Positions 1 to 9,188 of a DNA stretch of 64,000 nucleotides are shown here, one piece after another. The position numbers and the translations under genes are program-made. Origin of the DNA: JAICMB01 sp035295125 (GTDB lineage Bacteria > Acidobacteriota > Terriglobia > Bryobacterales > Bryobacteraceae); NCBI GenBank assembly GCA_035295125.1, contig DATGJP010000079.1:38105-102104 (forward strand). Direction: 5' to 3'. Numbering within the stretch: position 1 is the first letter of the stretch; every line of letters begins with the position of its first letter. A model generated the notes under the pieces. That model had not been told where the DNA came from and searched no databases. It saw only the letters and a program-made list of their open reading frames with translations.

Positions 1-998
1 GCTCCATTCGGCAGCTCGTAAGCGTCGCCGAACGCCTCGCCGGACGAACGCGATCCTACGCCGCCGGTGATATACATCTTGCGCTGCGTGAGGTCTGCCC
101 ACAAGGTATCGAGCGTGCTCCGATAAGCCGGATCGCCGGTTTCGGCATAATAATCTGTCGCGCCGCTTGAAGCGTACATCGCGCGTACGGCATGGCCCTC
201 GAAAACCGTGCGCGAAGTAAATGGAATGCCGCTGAACATGTACCGCACATCCGACGGCTTCAGGTGCAGCCGTTCGGTTTCGACCCCGCTCAGCAGGTAC
301 CCGGCGAGATCGAGGTACTTCCGCTCGCCAGTGGTCCGATACAGCTCCACGAGAGCCATCTCGAGCTCGGGATGGCCGGTCAGTAGCGGCCGCTTATCGA
401 TCAGGTAGTTCGCATAGCGGATGCCGCCGTCCAGGAGTTTGCGGTCGCCAGTGGCACGATAGTATGCAATCGCGGCCTGCAGCAGGTGCCCGAGACAGTA
501 CAGCTCGTGCGACCGCTGCATTTCGGTGAACCGAAGGGCCTTCTTATCGTCCTGGTAATACGTGTTCAGGTAGCCGCTGGGTTCCTGCGCGGCTAGGATA
601 TCGTCGATTATCCGGTCCACCGTGGCCCGCAACTCCGGCTGATCCCCCGACTGCAACACAAAAGCCGCCGCCTCAATCCATTTATAGAGGTCGGAATCGG
701 TGTAAAGAGGACCGCGCCGCGGCGCCTGCTTTCGCCCGCTCAGACGCCGGAAATTGTCGACGATTCCGTGCTCTTCGAGCAGTTCCAGCATGGTTGGGAT
801 GCTGCGTTCGACATTGGTCTTCCTGCGGTCGGCCCAGAGGCCCGACGGGATCGTAACTGCCCGCACCGGAACGGGATGAAGAACAGCCCGAGGCGTTTGG
901 GTCAGGTAAATTACACCCTGATCGCGCCAGTTTTCTGCCGCTTGAGCCATTCCCAGGCTAACCAGAACGGCCACTCCGAGCGTCCACGAAGTGTGCAT
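1..998 (-). CDS. GH127-family glycoside hydrolase (beta-L-arabinofuranosidase-like), C-terminus cut by the window edge
   Basis: The reading frame is open from an ATG at 998 to base 1, giving 332 residues with no stop. It begins with a signal peptide (hydrophobic LGVAVLVSLGMAQA, probable cleavage near AQA), so the enzyme is exported. Typical GH127 (formerly DUF1680) features follow in order: SIPTMLELLEEHG, YTDSDLYKWIEAAA, SGYLNTYYQ, HELYCLGHLLQAA, GHPELEMALVELYRTTG and, near the edge, YITGGVGSR and EAFGDAYELPN. The family removes beta-L-arabinofuranose from plant glycans. The catalytic cysteine region lies beyond the window and cannot be checked. The start codon abuts the start of the divergent phospholipase-like gene. 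The call rests on remembered family motifs; the exact substrate is unknown. Confidence 0.85.
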   Translation of the reverse strand, partial: MHTSWTLGVAVLVSLGMAQAAENWRDQGVIYLTQTPRAVLHPVPVRAVTIPSGLWADRRKTNVERSIPTMLELLEEHGIVDNFRRLSGRKQAPRRGPLYTDSDLYKWIEAAAFVLQSGDQPELRATVDRIIDDILAAQEPSGYLNTYYQDDKKALRFTEMQRSHELYCLGHLLQAAIAYYRATGDRKLLDGGIRYANYLIDKRPLLTGHPELEMALVELYRTTGERKYLDLAGYLLSGVETERLHLKPSDVRYMFSGIPFTSRTVFEGHAVRAMYASSGATDYYAETGDPAYRSTLDTLWADLTQRKMYITGGVGSRSSGEAFGDAYELPNG

Positions 999-2201
999 GT
1001 GTCTAACATATCGAAGTTGGTCCTGATTCTGGCCTGCCTCGCGAGCGGGGCCAGGGCGAATGCGCCGCTGGCTCACGAAGCTCTGATCGATTCGGCTTGG
1101 CCCAAGGACATCAAACCCCTGCTTCTCCAGCGCTTCCCAGGCTCAAGCGAAGAAGCTCTGACCACCGCCCGCGGATATGCTTACGGCGGCTCGATCATCC
1201 AGGATATGGGCTACTATCCCTTCGGCAGCCGCTTCTTCACGGACCTGGTCCATTACGCCCGCAGCGGCGACTTCGTACTGGCGCTACTCCGCGATGCCCA
1301 GGACATAAACGAGCTCGCCTTCGCACTCGGCGCCCTGGCGCACTATACCGCCGACAACATCGGGCATCCCGGGGTCATCAATCGCTCAGTGCCAATGCTG
1401 TATCCCAAGCTGCAAGCGAAGTATGGGAACGAGGTCACATACGAGGACAACCCCTCGGCGCATTTGAAAACCGAATTCGGCTTTGACGTCGTTCAGGTAG
1501 CGCGGGGCCAGTACGCTTCTAAGAATTATCACGACTTTGTCGGTTTCGATGTCTCGTTGCCCCTGCTCGAACGGGCATTTCACGAGACCTACTACCTTCA
1601 ACTTCAGGACCTGATTCACAACACCGACCGGGCAATCGGAACCTACCGCTTAACCGTCAGCAAACTGATTCCCACCGCCACCGATGCCGCCTGGAGAGCC
1701 AAGAAGAAAGATATCCAGAAGCTTGACGCCAACATGACGCAAAAGAAATTTATCTACCGCCTCTCGCGCCGCGACTTCCGGAAGCAGTGGAAGCAGCCCT
1801 ATCAGGAACCCAGCTTCGCAGTCCGGTTCCTGGAGGTGGTTTACCACATTATTCCGAAGGTCGGACCATTCCGCGCTCTTGGATTCAAGGTCCCGACACC
1901 CGACGCAGAGAAACTATTCCTGGTGGGGTTTGACGGAACACTGCAGCACTACCGCGCGTATATCCACGACTTCGGGGGCAACAGTCTCTCGCTGCCGAAC
2001 GAAAACTTCGACACGGGACGCCCGACCAAATTGGGCGATTATCGTATGGCCGACAACGCCTATCAGGAGCTTCTCGAGCGTCTGGGAGACCCCAGCCAAA
2101 TCCCTCCGGACCTGCGTGCAAATATTGTGGATTTCTACCGCGGCTCCGCCGGCCCGACTTCGGAGAAGGCTCTGGTGGCGTACCGTGCCCTGATCAAGTG
2201 A
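999..2201 (+). CDS. secreted zinc-dependent phospholipase C family protein
   Basis: The protein is about 400 residues and resembles the Zn_dep_PLPC family. It has an early His (LAHEALIDSAWP) after a signal peptide (KLVLILACLASGARA), then a long helical core with DLVHYARSGDF, AQDINELAFALGALAHYTADN and GHPGVINRSV, which carry the His/Asp residues expected to bind zinc. Such proteins hydrolyse phospholipids or act as uncharacterised metallohydrolases. The frame is open back to 768, but that extension overlaps the divergent GH127 gene on the other strand and would bury the signal peptide, so GTG at 999 is preferred (GTG 993 or TTG 1017 are possible). Its 3' end overlaps the convergent dedA gene by 67 bp. 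Confidence 0.72.
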   Translation: MSNISKLVLILACLASGARANAPLAHEALIDSAWPKDIKPLLLQRFPGSSEEALTTARGYAYGGSIIQDMGYYPFGSRFFTDLVHYARSGDFVLALLRDAQDINELAFALGALAHYTADNIGHPGVINRSVPMLYPKLQAKYGNEVTYEDNPSAHLKTEFGFDVVQVARGQYASKNYHDFVGFDVSLPLLERAFHETYYLQLQDLIHNTDRAIGTYRLTVSKLIPTATDAAWRAKKKDIQKLDANMTQKKFIYRLSRRDFRKQWKQPYQEPSFAVRFLEVVYHIIPKVGPFRALGFKVPTPDAEKLFLVGFDGTLQHYRAYIHDFGGNSLSLPNENFDTGRPTKLGDYRMADNAYQELLERLGDPSQIPPDLRANIVDFYRGSAGPTSEKALVAYRALIK

Positions 2202-2812
2202 ATAATGATCGGCGTCAGCGAGATGAAGATGACGAGCAGCACAAACTTTTCGAAATGGTGACGCACCAGGGGGATGCCGCCGAGAAAGTACCCCAGAATC
2301 GTCATCGAGAACACCCAGCCGGTCGCGCCAAAAACGTCGAACGCCAGGAATCGCGAATAACGCATCTGGCCTACGCCGGCAACGAACGGCGCAAAGGTGC
2401 GAATGATCGGAACAAACTTAGCGTAAATGATGGTCTTCCCGCCGTGCTTCTCATAGAAGGCTCGGGTGCGCTGCAGGTGCTCTTGTTTGAAAAAGCGCGA
2501 ATCGGGCCGATTGAAAATAGCTGGGCCTGCACGGCGGCCGAGTTGGTATCCACACCAGTCGCCGACGAGGCAGGCGCATGCCAGGATGAACATGATCAGC
2601 GCGACATTGAGCTGGCCGGCTCCGGACACCACACCGATCGTGAAAAGCAGGGAATCACCCGGCAGGACGAATCCTACCAGTAATCCCGTTTCGGCGAATA
2701 CCAGCGCACCGAGAAACGCGTAGCCCCACCATCCGGTGATAACGGTGGAAAGGAACTGTATCAAACGCTCGGGCGTTGTGAGCGTCCGTAGGAAATCGAG
2801 GATTGCGTTCAC
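2135..2812 (-). CDS. DedA family membrane protein
   Basis: This 225-residue polytopic inner-membrane protein has the DedA/SNARE-associated signature: FAETGLLVGFVLPGDSLLF near residue 40 (conserved Glu and PGDxLL) and KFVPIIRTFAPFVAGVG in the middle (conserved Arg after FxPxxR). About five hydrophobic segments follow the family pattern. DedA proteins are linked to undecaprenyl-phosphate or phospholipid flipping and to proton-motive-force homeostasis; the substrate here is not visible. It lies downstream of the PpiD-like gene on the same strand with a 65-bp gap that holds a hairpin repeat, and it converges on the phospholipase-like gene with a 67-bp overlap. Confidence 0.9.
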   Translation of the reverse strand: MNAILDFLRTLTTPERLIQFLSTVITGWWGYAFLGALVFAETGLLVGFVLPGDSLLFTIGVVSGAGQLNVALIMFILACACLVGDWCGYQLGRRAGPAIFNRPDSRFFKQEHLQRTRAFYEKHGGKTIIYAKFVPIIRTFAPFVAGVGQMRYSRFLAFDVFGATGWVFSMTILGYFLGGIPLVRHHFEKFVLLVIFISLTPIIIHLIRARYATRAFSEVGPAEPR

Positions 2813-2817
2813 GCCGG

Positions 2818-2855
2818 AAGGTGGCGCAGGCGCTTTCGCCTGCGCATCTCGCTAT
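2818..2855. repeat. intergenic hairpin repeat, core module
   Basis: A perfect 9-bp inverted repeat lies at 2824-2845 (GCGCAGGCG, loop CTTT, CGCCTGCGC). It is the core module found at ten other intergenic sites in this window. Here it separates the co-oriented ppiD-like and dedA genes. Confidence 0.85.
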
Positions 2856-2877
2856 AAGGGGTTACTGGCACAGGCTT

Positions 2878-4797
2878 CTAGCTGTGGCGATACCGCGCTA
2901 TGAACTGGTTGATCGCGTCCTGGTGATACTTGATTTTGCCTTCCTGCTCCAGCTTCGTCTTGATGGAGTCAGAAAAGAGAGCTTCGCGCTCCTGCTGCTG
3001 TTTCGCCTTGAGCTGCTCGATGAGCCTGTCCCGTTCCTTCGCGAGTTGTGTGGGGTCCGGCTCAACCTTGTCAACAATCTTGGCGACCACGACGCTCGAC
3101 CCGGTGTTAATGGGTCCGATAATCGTGCCAACTGCTTTATCAAATTCCTTTTCAAAGTAGGCGCCGTTTCCAACACCTTCGATCGCGCCATTCCGGGTGA
3201 ATGGCTCGGAGGTTTTGACTTCGCCGCCCAGGCTCTTGGCCACGGCGTTAAAGTCGCCGCCGTTCTTCTTGAGCATGTCGAGCGCCTGCTGGGCTTTCTC
3301 GTTCGCCAGTTGGCTGGATTTCTGCTGTACTAACTGGGTCTTAACCTGGGCCTCGACCTCAGCCATCGCTGGAACGTGAGGCGGATTGACTGCGGTTACG
3401 GTCGCCATCGCCAACTTAGTAGGCGCCACCTGTACCACCGCTGTCACATCGCCCTTCTTGCCCGAATTGATAGCATCCGAGAGATCGCGGTTGACACCGA
3501 TGACCGGCAGCGGTCCGGAAGCCTGCAACGCATTGGCTCTTACGAAATCGAGGCCCAGCTTGGCGGCGATCTGCTCGCCGTTCATCGGAGCTTTCACCAG
3601 TTCGGAGTGAGCCTGGTCGGCCACACTCTGGAGCTTATCCACCACCATCTGCTTCTTGAGGCTGTCGGCGATCTGAGCTTTTACGTTGTCAAAGGGCTGC
3701 AGCTGCGCCTGCTGCTTCTCCATCACCTGAAGGATGTGGAATCCGTACTCGGTCGTGATGATATCGCTGAGCTGGCCTGGAGGCACGGAGAAACAAGCGG
3801 CTTCGAAATTCTTCACCATCTGTCCGCGCGTTACCCAGCCTAAGTCGCCGCCGTTCTGCGCCGAACCGGGATCCTGCGAGAACTTCTTCGCGAGAGCGGC
3901 AAAATCGCCGCCGGCCTTAAGCTGCTTCAACAGGTCGTCGGCCTGGGCGCGGATTTTCTTGACCTCATCGGGCGATTTGCCGGTGGTCTGAAGGAGAATA
4001 TGCCGGACTTTGACCCGCTCCGGCGTGCGGAAATCGTCCTTGTGGGAGTTGTAATAACCCTGCAGCTGTTCTTCCGGAATCTGAACCGTCGCCGCAATCT
4101 TGTCCTGGTCGGCAATGAGCAGACTGGCATCGCGGGTCTCGGGAACCTTCAACATGTTCTTGTTGCCGTCGTAATAAGCCTGCAGTTCGGCCGGGGTTGG
4201 CGTGATGCCCGCCTTTAATTTGTCCGGAGAAAACGCAATGTAGGTCAGCTTAATCTTTTCGTTCGTCTTGCGGTACATGTCCTCGACCTGCTTGGGCGGG
4301 ATCACGATGCCGTTCATGACGACGTTGTAGAGCGCCAGTGTGTAGAGGCGCTCGCGCATGTTGTTTTCGAACTCCTGAACCGTGTAGCCCATCTGCGCCA
4401 GGGTGGCCTGATACTGGTCCGGCGGCAGGCTGCCGATGTTGGGCGTCGAACGGATGGCGCGGGCCACGTCGGCGTCGGTGACCTGGAAGCCGAGATGTCT
4501 GGCCTGATAGGCAATCGCCCGCTCCGAGATGTTCCGCTGAATGAGCTGGGGCACAAAGACCGCGATCACATCGGGCGGAATCTGCTGGCCGCGAGTCTGA
4601 TCCTGCAGGGCTCGTTCGATGTCGGAGGCGGTGACCTTCTCACCCGCCACTTCGGCGAGAACAGTTTGCGGGGTACCGTACGACGGCATGCCGGCGCCAG
4701 GAATCAGGTACACGAGCATCGAAAGAGAAACGATTACGAGGATGCCGCCGAGCATATATCGAACGACTTTATCCCTGCTGCGGAACAGATCAAACAT
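2878..4797 (-). CDS. membrane-anchored peptidyl-prolyl isomerase, PpiD/SurA type
   Basis: The protein has 639 residues. The architecture is a short cytoplasmic start (MFDLFRSRDKVVRYMLGG), one transmembrane segment (about residues 15-37), a SurA_N-like chaperone region (about 45-200), a parvulin domain (about 258-365, with VRHILLQTTG, FAALAKKFSQDPGSAQNGGDLGWV and TEYGFHILQV) and a second degenerate parvulin-like region. This matches PpiD, the inner-membrane periplasmic chaperone that helps fold exported and outer-membrane proteins. AGGAGCG precedes the ATG at a good distance, which supports the start. The length is close to E. coli PpiD (623). Whether it is orthologous to PpiD or an acidobacterial SurA variant is not decided. 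Confidence 0.88.
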   Translation of the reverse strand: MFDLFRSRDKVVRYMLGGILVIVSLSMLVYLIPGAGMPSYGTPQTVLAEVAGEKVTASDIERALQDQTRGQQIPPDVIAVFVPQLIQRNISERAIAYQARHLGFQVTDADVARAIRSTPNIGSLPPDQYQATLAQMGYTVQEFENNMRERLYTLALYNVVMNGIVIPPKQVEDMYRKTNEKIKLTYIAFSPDKLKAGITPTPAELQAYYDGNKNMLKVPETRDASLLIADQDKIAATVQIPEEQLQGYYNSHKDDFRTPERVKVRHILLQTTGKSPDEVKKIRAQADDLLKQLKAGGDFAALAKKFSQDPGSAQNGGDLGWVTRGQMVKNFEAACFSVPPGQLSDIITTEYGFHILQVMEKQQAQLQPFDNVKAQIADSLKKQMVVDKLQSVADQAHSELVKAPMNGEQIAAKLGLDFVRANALQASGPLPVIGVNRDLSDAINSGKKGDVTAVVQVAPTKLAMATVTAVNPPHVPAMAEVEAQVKTQLVQQKSSQLANEKAQQALDMLKKNGGDFNAVAKSLGGEVKTSEPFTRNGAIEGVGNGAYFEKEFDKAVGTIIGPINTGSSVVVAKIVDKVEPDPTQLAKERDRLIEQLKAKQQQEREALFSDSIKTKLEQEGKIKYHQDAINQFIARYRHS

Positions 4798-4922
4798 GAG
4801 AGTGCGCTCCTACTGGGTAGAGAGGGGGAATGTCTTCTGAATCCTCATTATAGCGAAGTCCATCCGCTTCCGCCTTACCGTAAAAGCATGGTAACCCGCA
4901 ACAACCTGGGACACAATGCCTT

Positions 4923-5447
4923 ATGGACCTAAGTTACCCGGTAGGGAAGTTCGTGCGGCCGGCCGCGCCCTCCTACTCCGAAACGCAGGCATTGATCGAT
5001 CAGATCGAGACCGCACCTGCAAAGCTCCGGGCAACCGTCGCCGGTCTCTCGGAAGAACAGCTCGACACTCCGTACCGCCCCGGCGGCTGGACCCCCAGGC
5101 AGGTGGTTCATCATGTTTTTGACAGTCACGTGAACAGCTATATCCGTATGAAGCTGGCCCTGACTGAGGACAACCCGGTCATAAAACCATACGATCAGGA
5201 CCGCTGGGCCGTTCTAGCTGACAACCAGGAGCCGGTAGAGGTTTCGCTTTTGCTGGTCGAGGGGCTTCATCGCCGCTGGGTGGTTCTCCTTCGTTCCCTC
5301 GGGGAACCAGAACTGGCCCTGACCTTCCGGCATCCGGAGCTCGGTTCGGTTCGGCTGGATCAAAATATCGCTTTGTATGCATGGCACGGCCGCCACCATG
5401 TCGGGCACATAACCGGCCTAAGGGATCGTATGGGGTGGGGAACGTAA
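4923..5447 (+). CDS. DinB/YfiT-family putative metal-dependent hydrolase
   Basis: This 174-residue protein resembles YfiT of the DinB superfamily: an N-terminal LSYPVGKF segment, then GGWTPRQVVHHVFDSH (His 63/64 and 69) and a C-terminal WHGRHHVGHI (His 158 and 162). These histidines form the expected three-His metal site of the four-helix bundle. Related proteins transfer bacillithiol or other thiols or act as metal-dependent hydrolases; the activity here is unknown. It is a single gene, divergent from the ppiD-like gene and convergent with an orphan response regulator. Confidence 0.85.
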   Translation: MDLSYPVGKFVRPAAPSYSETQALIDQIETAPAKLRATVAGLSEEQLDTPYRPGGWTPRQVVHHVFDSHVNSYIRMKLALTEDNPVIKPYDQDRWAVLADNQEPVEVSLLLVEGLHRRWVVLLRSLGEPELALTFRHPELGSVRLDQNIALYAWHGRHHVGHITGLRDRMGWGT

Positions 5448-5494
5448 TTTCGAACCCAACCTTATCGCTCTCCGGCGACTCGTAGGGCTTCGAT

Positions 5495-5956
5495 TTACGC
5501 GCCGCCGCTAGCCCGCCGCGACTCATCCCTCGACCCTTCCATGGCGCTGTCTTTTCGCGGCGGACGCGCTACCTGCGACCAGAATCTCGTCGCGGAGCGC
5601 AGCAGTGAAATCAGGCTGTCAAAATCGGGCGGTTTGGTCAGACAGCAGTTTGCCCCCAAGGCGTAAGCCTGCTGGATCATCTGCTCTGAATGTACGCCGG
5701 TCAACACCACAATCAGCAGGTCGGCGGATTCGACCTGCTTCCGCAGCGCACGAATGACTTCGAAGCCATCGATGCCGGGAAGCACGAGGTCGAGGAAAAC
5801 CAGGTCATAAGCGTGTTGCCGTGTCTTTTCAATCGCTTCTTCACCCGTTGAAGTGACGGTCAGCTCGCAGGGCCGGTCCAGGATCTCGAATGCTTCCCTG
5901 ATCAGGCGTACGTCGCCGGGATTGTCTTCAACGACAAGCATTTCCAGAGGATTCAC
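5495..5956 (-). CDS. single-domain response regulator (Rcp1-like receiver)
   Basis: The protein has 153 residues and is only a receiver domain: VVEDNPGDVRLIREAF at the N-terminus (acidic pair E10/D11), phosphoacceptor D56 in DLVFLDLVLPG, Thr in VVLTGVH and the conserved Lys in CCLTKP. The NPGDVRLIREAF signature is typical of Rcp1/CheY-like regulators that partner hybrid or phytochrome-type kinases. A basic, Arg-rich tail follows. No kinase gene is adjacent, so the partner is elsewhere. Confidence 0.9.
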   Translation of the reverse strand: MNPLEMLVVEDNPGDVRLIREAFEILDRPCELTVTSTGEEAIEKTRQHAYDLVFLDLVLPGIDGFEVIRALRKQVESADLLIVVLTGVHSEQMIQQAYALGANCCLTKPPDFDSLISLLRSATRFWSQVARPPRKDSAMEGSRDESRRASGGA

Positions 5957-6082
5957 AGAGATTCCTAGCCTCGCCGTTTAAGGTTTCAGACTGTTGGTTA
6001 GGACTCAACTCTAGCATTTCCTAGAGAGAATACAATCGGGTAAATCCCTATTTCCCCTTAGGTTGCTTCTTGAGATGCTGCA

Positions 6083-6123
6083 TACAATTGCTATCTGTGT
6101 AATTGTGTGTACAATAGATTGCT
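6083..6123 (+). promoter_or_regulatory. candidate promoter and PadR operator upstream of padR-ADOP
   Basis: This AT-rich stretch in a GC-rich region holds the inverted repeat ATTGT-GTGT-ACAAT (6102-6115). It also has two similar blocks, TACAATTGCTAT (6083-6094) and TACAATAGATTGCTAT (from 6110). TACAAT at 6110-6115 would serve as a -10 box, with TTGCTA at 6088-6093 as a weak -35 (16-bp spacer). PadR proteins commonly autorepress through ATGT/ACAT-like dyads, so an overlapping operator is plausible. This is inference from pattern only. Confidence 0.45.
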
Positions 6124-6477
6124 ATGACATATATCGGCTCCGCAATGTTCGACAGGGAACTCAAGAAGGGCAGCGCCGAGTTGCTGATTCTCTCCCTCGT
6201 CGAAAGCCGTCCCCGGCATGGCTACGAGATCAGTAAGACCATCGAACAGCGTTCAGACGGAGCACTGCGGTTCCACCTGGCGTCGCTTTATCCACTCCTC
6301 TATCGCCTGGAGAAGCGCGGCTGGATTCAAGGCCGTTGGGTGGAGAAAGAAGGCCAGCGGCGCCGAAAGTATTACAGCCTGACGGATGAAGGCCGCCAGG
6401 TGCTGGACTCCCAGCGCCGCGGCTGGGACTCGTTTGTCGAGGCTGTCAAACGCATAACGAGGCCGGAACATGCCTGA
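6124..6477 (+). CDS. PadR family transcriptional regulator
   Basis: This is a 117-residue winged-helix protein. ELLILSLVESRPRHGYEISK and LYPLLYRLEKRGWIQGRW are the PadR recognition helix and wing, followed by RRRKYYSLTDEGRQVL. It is short, without the long C-terminal dimerisation helix of classic PadR (PadR-s2 type). Its stop overlaps the start of the following ADOP permease by 8 bp, so it probably controls that permease. ATG 6145 (MFDRELKKG) is an alternative start and fits the family N-terminus better, since the predicted -10 box ends only 8 bases before ATG 6124. Confidence 0.9.
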   Translation: MTYIGSAMFDRELKKGSAELLILSLVESRPRHGYEISKTIEQRSDGALRFHLASLYPLLYRLEKRGWIQGRWVEKEGQRRRKYYSLTDEGRQVLDSQRRGWDSFVEAVKRITRPEHA

Positions 6478-9151
6478 TTGGCGCCGCGAGATCGAGTCGC
6501 GACTCGCGGGCCTGCATCTCGCGCCGACGCGGGAGGCGGAGATCGTAGACGAGCTGGCACTTTACCTGGCTGACCGCCACGAGGAATTCATCGCCTTGGG
6601 CATTCCCGAGGCCGAGGCCTACCGCCGCGCCTTAGCGGAATTGGAAGAGAAACCGATGGCTGCGATTCTACAGGAGTCCGAGCGGGCGCCCCGCCTGGAA
6701 CCCGTGATTCTCGGCACTAGACGAAGGAGCAATTGGATGGGAGACATGGTTCAGGACATTCGATACGGGATGCGATCGCTGCTCAGCAATGGCCGCTTCA
6801 CGATTGTGGCGCTCATTGCGCTGGCACTCGGCATTGGGGCGAACACCGCGGTGTTCAGTGTTTTTAACGGAGTACTGTTAAATCCCCTGCCCTACCCTCA
6901 ACCTAATCGACTGGTTTGGCTCTGGCCGGCCGATGCCCGGACGGGCGAGGAATTTCATGGCGCCATCTCCCCTCCCGATTTCGTCGATTACCGCAAACAG
7001 AACTCGGTGTTCGAGCAGCTGTCCGCATTCACACCGATGGATCTCAATTTGACCGGCGGAGTAGAGCCGGAGCGCATTGCGGCAGTGGGTGTTTCCGCTG
7101 GTTTCTTCGAGACCCTGGGCACTCCGCCGGCGCTCGGCCGGACTTTTCGGCCCGACGACGAACAAGTGTCGCTGCCGCAGACTGCAATCCTGAGTGACGG
7201 CCTATGGAGACGGCGATTCGGCGCTGATCCGCGAATTGTTGGCCAGAACATCGTTCTCGACGGCAGGAATGTGCAGGTCGTCGGAGTGATGCCGCCGGAA
7301 TTCACATTTCCGAAGGAAGTGCAGCTATGGCAGACGCTGCCTTTCGGCCGGGACGAATTGAAGGTTCGGCGGTTTCACTTCCTGCGCGTGATTGGGCGGC
7401 TGAAATCGGGCGTCACTCTGGAACAAGCACAAGCGCAGATGAAATCGATTTGCGCGGTGCTGGCGAAGACTTATCCGGCGTCGAACTCGGAATACAGCTC
7501 GCACGTGGTATCGCTCCAGGAGCAGATCGTCGGAGAGTTGCGGCCCACTCTGACGGTTCTCATGATCGCGGTTGGATTCGTCCTGCTTATCAGTTGCGCC
7601 AATGTCGCGCACCTGTTGCTGGCACGCGCCACGGCGCGGCGGCGCGAAATCGCAATCCGGGCCAGCCTGGGGGCGAGCATGGGCCGTGTCATGCGGCAGT
7701 TGCTCACCGAAAGCGTCCTGCTGGGAGTGTTCGGGGGCGGGTTGGGCATCATCCTCGCTATCTGGGGCCTGAAGGGCTTGCGTGCATTGCATGCAGTGGG
7801 CATTCCGCGCTTGGACGAGGTGCATCTGGACGGCCGCGTTCTGGCGTTCACCGCAGCACTTTCGATTCTTACCGGTGTGCTGTTCGGGATTTTCCCCGCT
7901 CTTCGCACTGCCCGGCCGCAGTTGGTCGAGACCCTGAAGGCAGGTGGGCACGGCGCTACTCTCGGACGGGCGCACCATCGTTTCCACAGCGCGCTCGTAA
8001 TGGCGGAAGTGGCCATAGCGCTGGTGCTGCTTGCGGGAGCGGGTCTGATGGTGCGCAGCTTTCAAACGCTTCAGAACGTCGACCCCGGTTTCCAGCCTAA
8101 CGAGGTATTGGCGATGCAGATCTCCTTACCGGGTGGTCAGCACTTCCGGTCACAACAAGCGATCAATTTCTACAGGTCACTGTTGGACCGTCTCAAAAAT
8201 CTCCCAGGAGTCGGCGATGCCGGGCTCGTCTCGGAACTGCCTTTGAGCGGGCAGAATAATGATACCTGGTTCAAGATTGAGGGCCGTAGGATCGCGTCTC
8301 CTAACGATCGGTCGAATGCAGACCAGCGCCTGGTGAGCCCCTCCTATTTCAAGGCCATGGGCATTCCGCTCGCGCAGGGGCGTTTCTTTACCGAAGCGGA
8401 CAACGAAAATGGAGCAAAGGTGGTCATCGTCGACCAGCGTTTTGCCGAAAAATTCTTCCCCCACCAGAACCCGGTGGGTCAGCACCTCACGATCGATATC
8501 GGGCAGCCGTTCCAGGGCGAGATTGTCGGCGTGGTGGGAGCGGTCCGTCACCGGGCACTCGCGCAGAGTGCTTACCAGACGATGTACATTCCTGTTGCAC
8601 AATCAGCGATGGGTCACGCGAATATCGTCATCCGGGGACATGGCGACGTTCTCACACTGGCAAATGCCGTGAAGCAGCAGGTGCAGGCTGTGAACCATGA
8701 CGTCCCGATATTCGGCGTTCAAACGATGGGTGAGCTGGTTTCCGAGTCCGTAGGCAGGCCGCGCTTCCGCACATTGCTTCTCGGGCTGTTTGCCGCCGTT
8801 GCCCTGATGCTCGCGGCAGCAGGGATTTATGGCGTGATGTCATACTCGGTCTCCCTCCGGACGCACGAGCTTGGGATTCGGATGGCGCTCGGAGCGGAAC
8901 AGCGAGACATCACCACGATGGTGGTGGGGCGCGGCATGCTACTTGTCTTGGGCGGCATCGCGATCGGCCTCGCCGCTTCGTTCGGCCTGGCACGCTTCAT
9001 CAGCAGCATGCTCTTCCGGATTCGTCCGACCGATCCGGTCAGTTTCATTGCAGTCGCGCTGGTGTTGGCGCTGGTCGCGTTTCTGGCCAATTATCTGCCG
9101 GCCCGGCGGGCAACGAAGGTCGATGCAATGGTCGCGCTGCGGTGTGAGTGA
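6470..9151 (+). CDS. ADOP-type ABC transporter permease (MacB/FtsX family), PadR-linked
   Basis: The protein has 893 residues. An N-terminal soluble prefix (about 1-75, DWRREIESRLAGL) is followed by two tandem MacB_PCD-FtsX units: a first TM near residue 100 (IVALIALALGIGANTAVFSVFNG), a large extracytoplasmic region, a three-TM FtsX block (VLMIAVGFVLLISCANVAHLLLARA), then a second periplasmic region and a final FtsX block (LLLGLFAAVALMLAAAGIYGVMSY). This duplicated permease without its own ATPase is the acidobacterial 'duplicated orphan permease' arrangement. Family members resemble MacB (export of peptides or lipoproteins through a mechanotransmission mechanism), but the substrate is unknown. 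It is translationally coupled to padR. No ATP-binding gene lies nearby. Confidence 0.9.
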   Translation: MPDWRREIESRLAGLHLAPTREAEIVDELALYLADRHEEFIALGIPEAEAYRRALAELEEKPMAAILQESERAPRLEPVILGTRRRSNWMGDMVQDIRYGMRSLLSNGRFTIVALIALALGIGANTAVFSVFNGVLLNPLPYPQPNRLVWLWPADARTGEEFHGAISPPDFVDYRKQNSVFEQLSAFTPMDLNLTGGVEPERIAAVGVSAGFFETLGTPPALGRTFRPDDEQVSLPQTAILSDGLWRRRFGADPRIVGQNIVLDGRNVQVVGVMPPEFTFPKEVQLWQTLPFGRDELKVRRFHFLRVIGRLKSGVTLEQAQAQMKSICAVLAKTYPASNSEYSSHVVSLQEQIVGELRPTLTVLMIAVGFVLLISCANVAHLLLARATARRREIAIRASLGASMGRVMRQLLTESVLLGVFGGGLGIILAIWGLKGLRALHAVGIPRLDEVHLDGRVLAFTAALSILTGVLFGIFPALRTARPQLVETLKAGGHGATLGRAHHRFHSALVMAEVAIALVLLAGAGLMVRSFQTLQNVDPGFQPNEVLAMQISLPGGQHFRSQQAINFYRSLLDRLKNLPGVGDAGLVSELPLSGQNNDTWFKIEGRRIASPNDRSNADQRLVSPSYFKAMGIPLAQGRFFTEADNENGAKVVIVDQRFAEKFFPHQNPVGQHLTIDIGQPFQGEIVGVVGAVRHRALAQSAYQTMYIPVAQSAMGHANIVIRGHGDVLTLANAVKQQVQAVNHDVPIFGVQTMGELVSESVGRPRFRTLLLGLFAAVALMLAAAGIYGVMSYSVSLRTHELGIRMALGAEQRDITTMVVGRGMLLVLGGIAIGLAASFGLARFISSMLFRIRPTDPVSFIAVALVLALVAFLANYLPARRATKVDAMVALRCE

Positions 9152-9188
9152 TTTGAAAGGTAATTCGTAGCCGTGCGCCAGGGACGCT

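Noticed and set aside
768..998. N-terminal extension of the phospholipase-like protein
   Set aside because: It overlaps the divergent GH127 signal and early mature region on the other strand and would place the hydrophobic signal segment internally.
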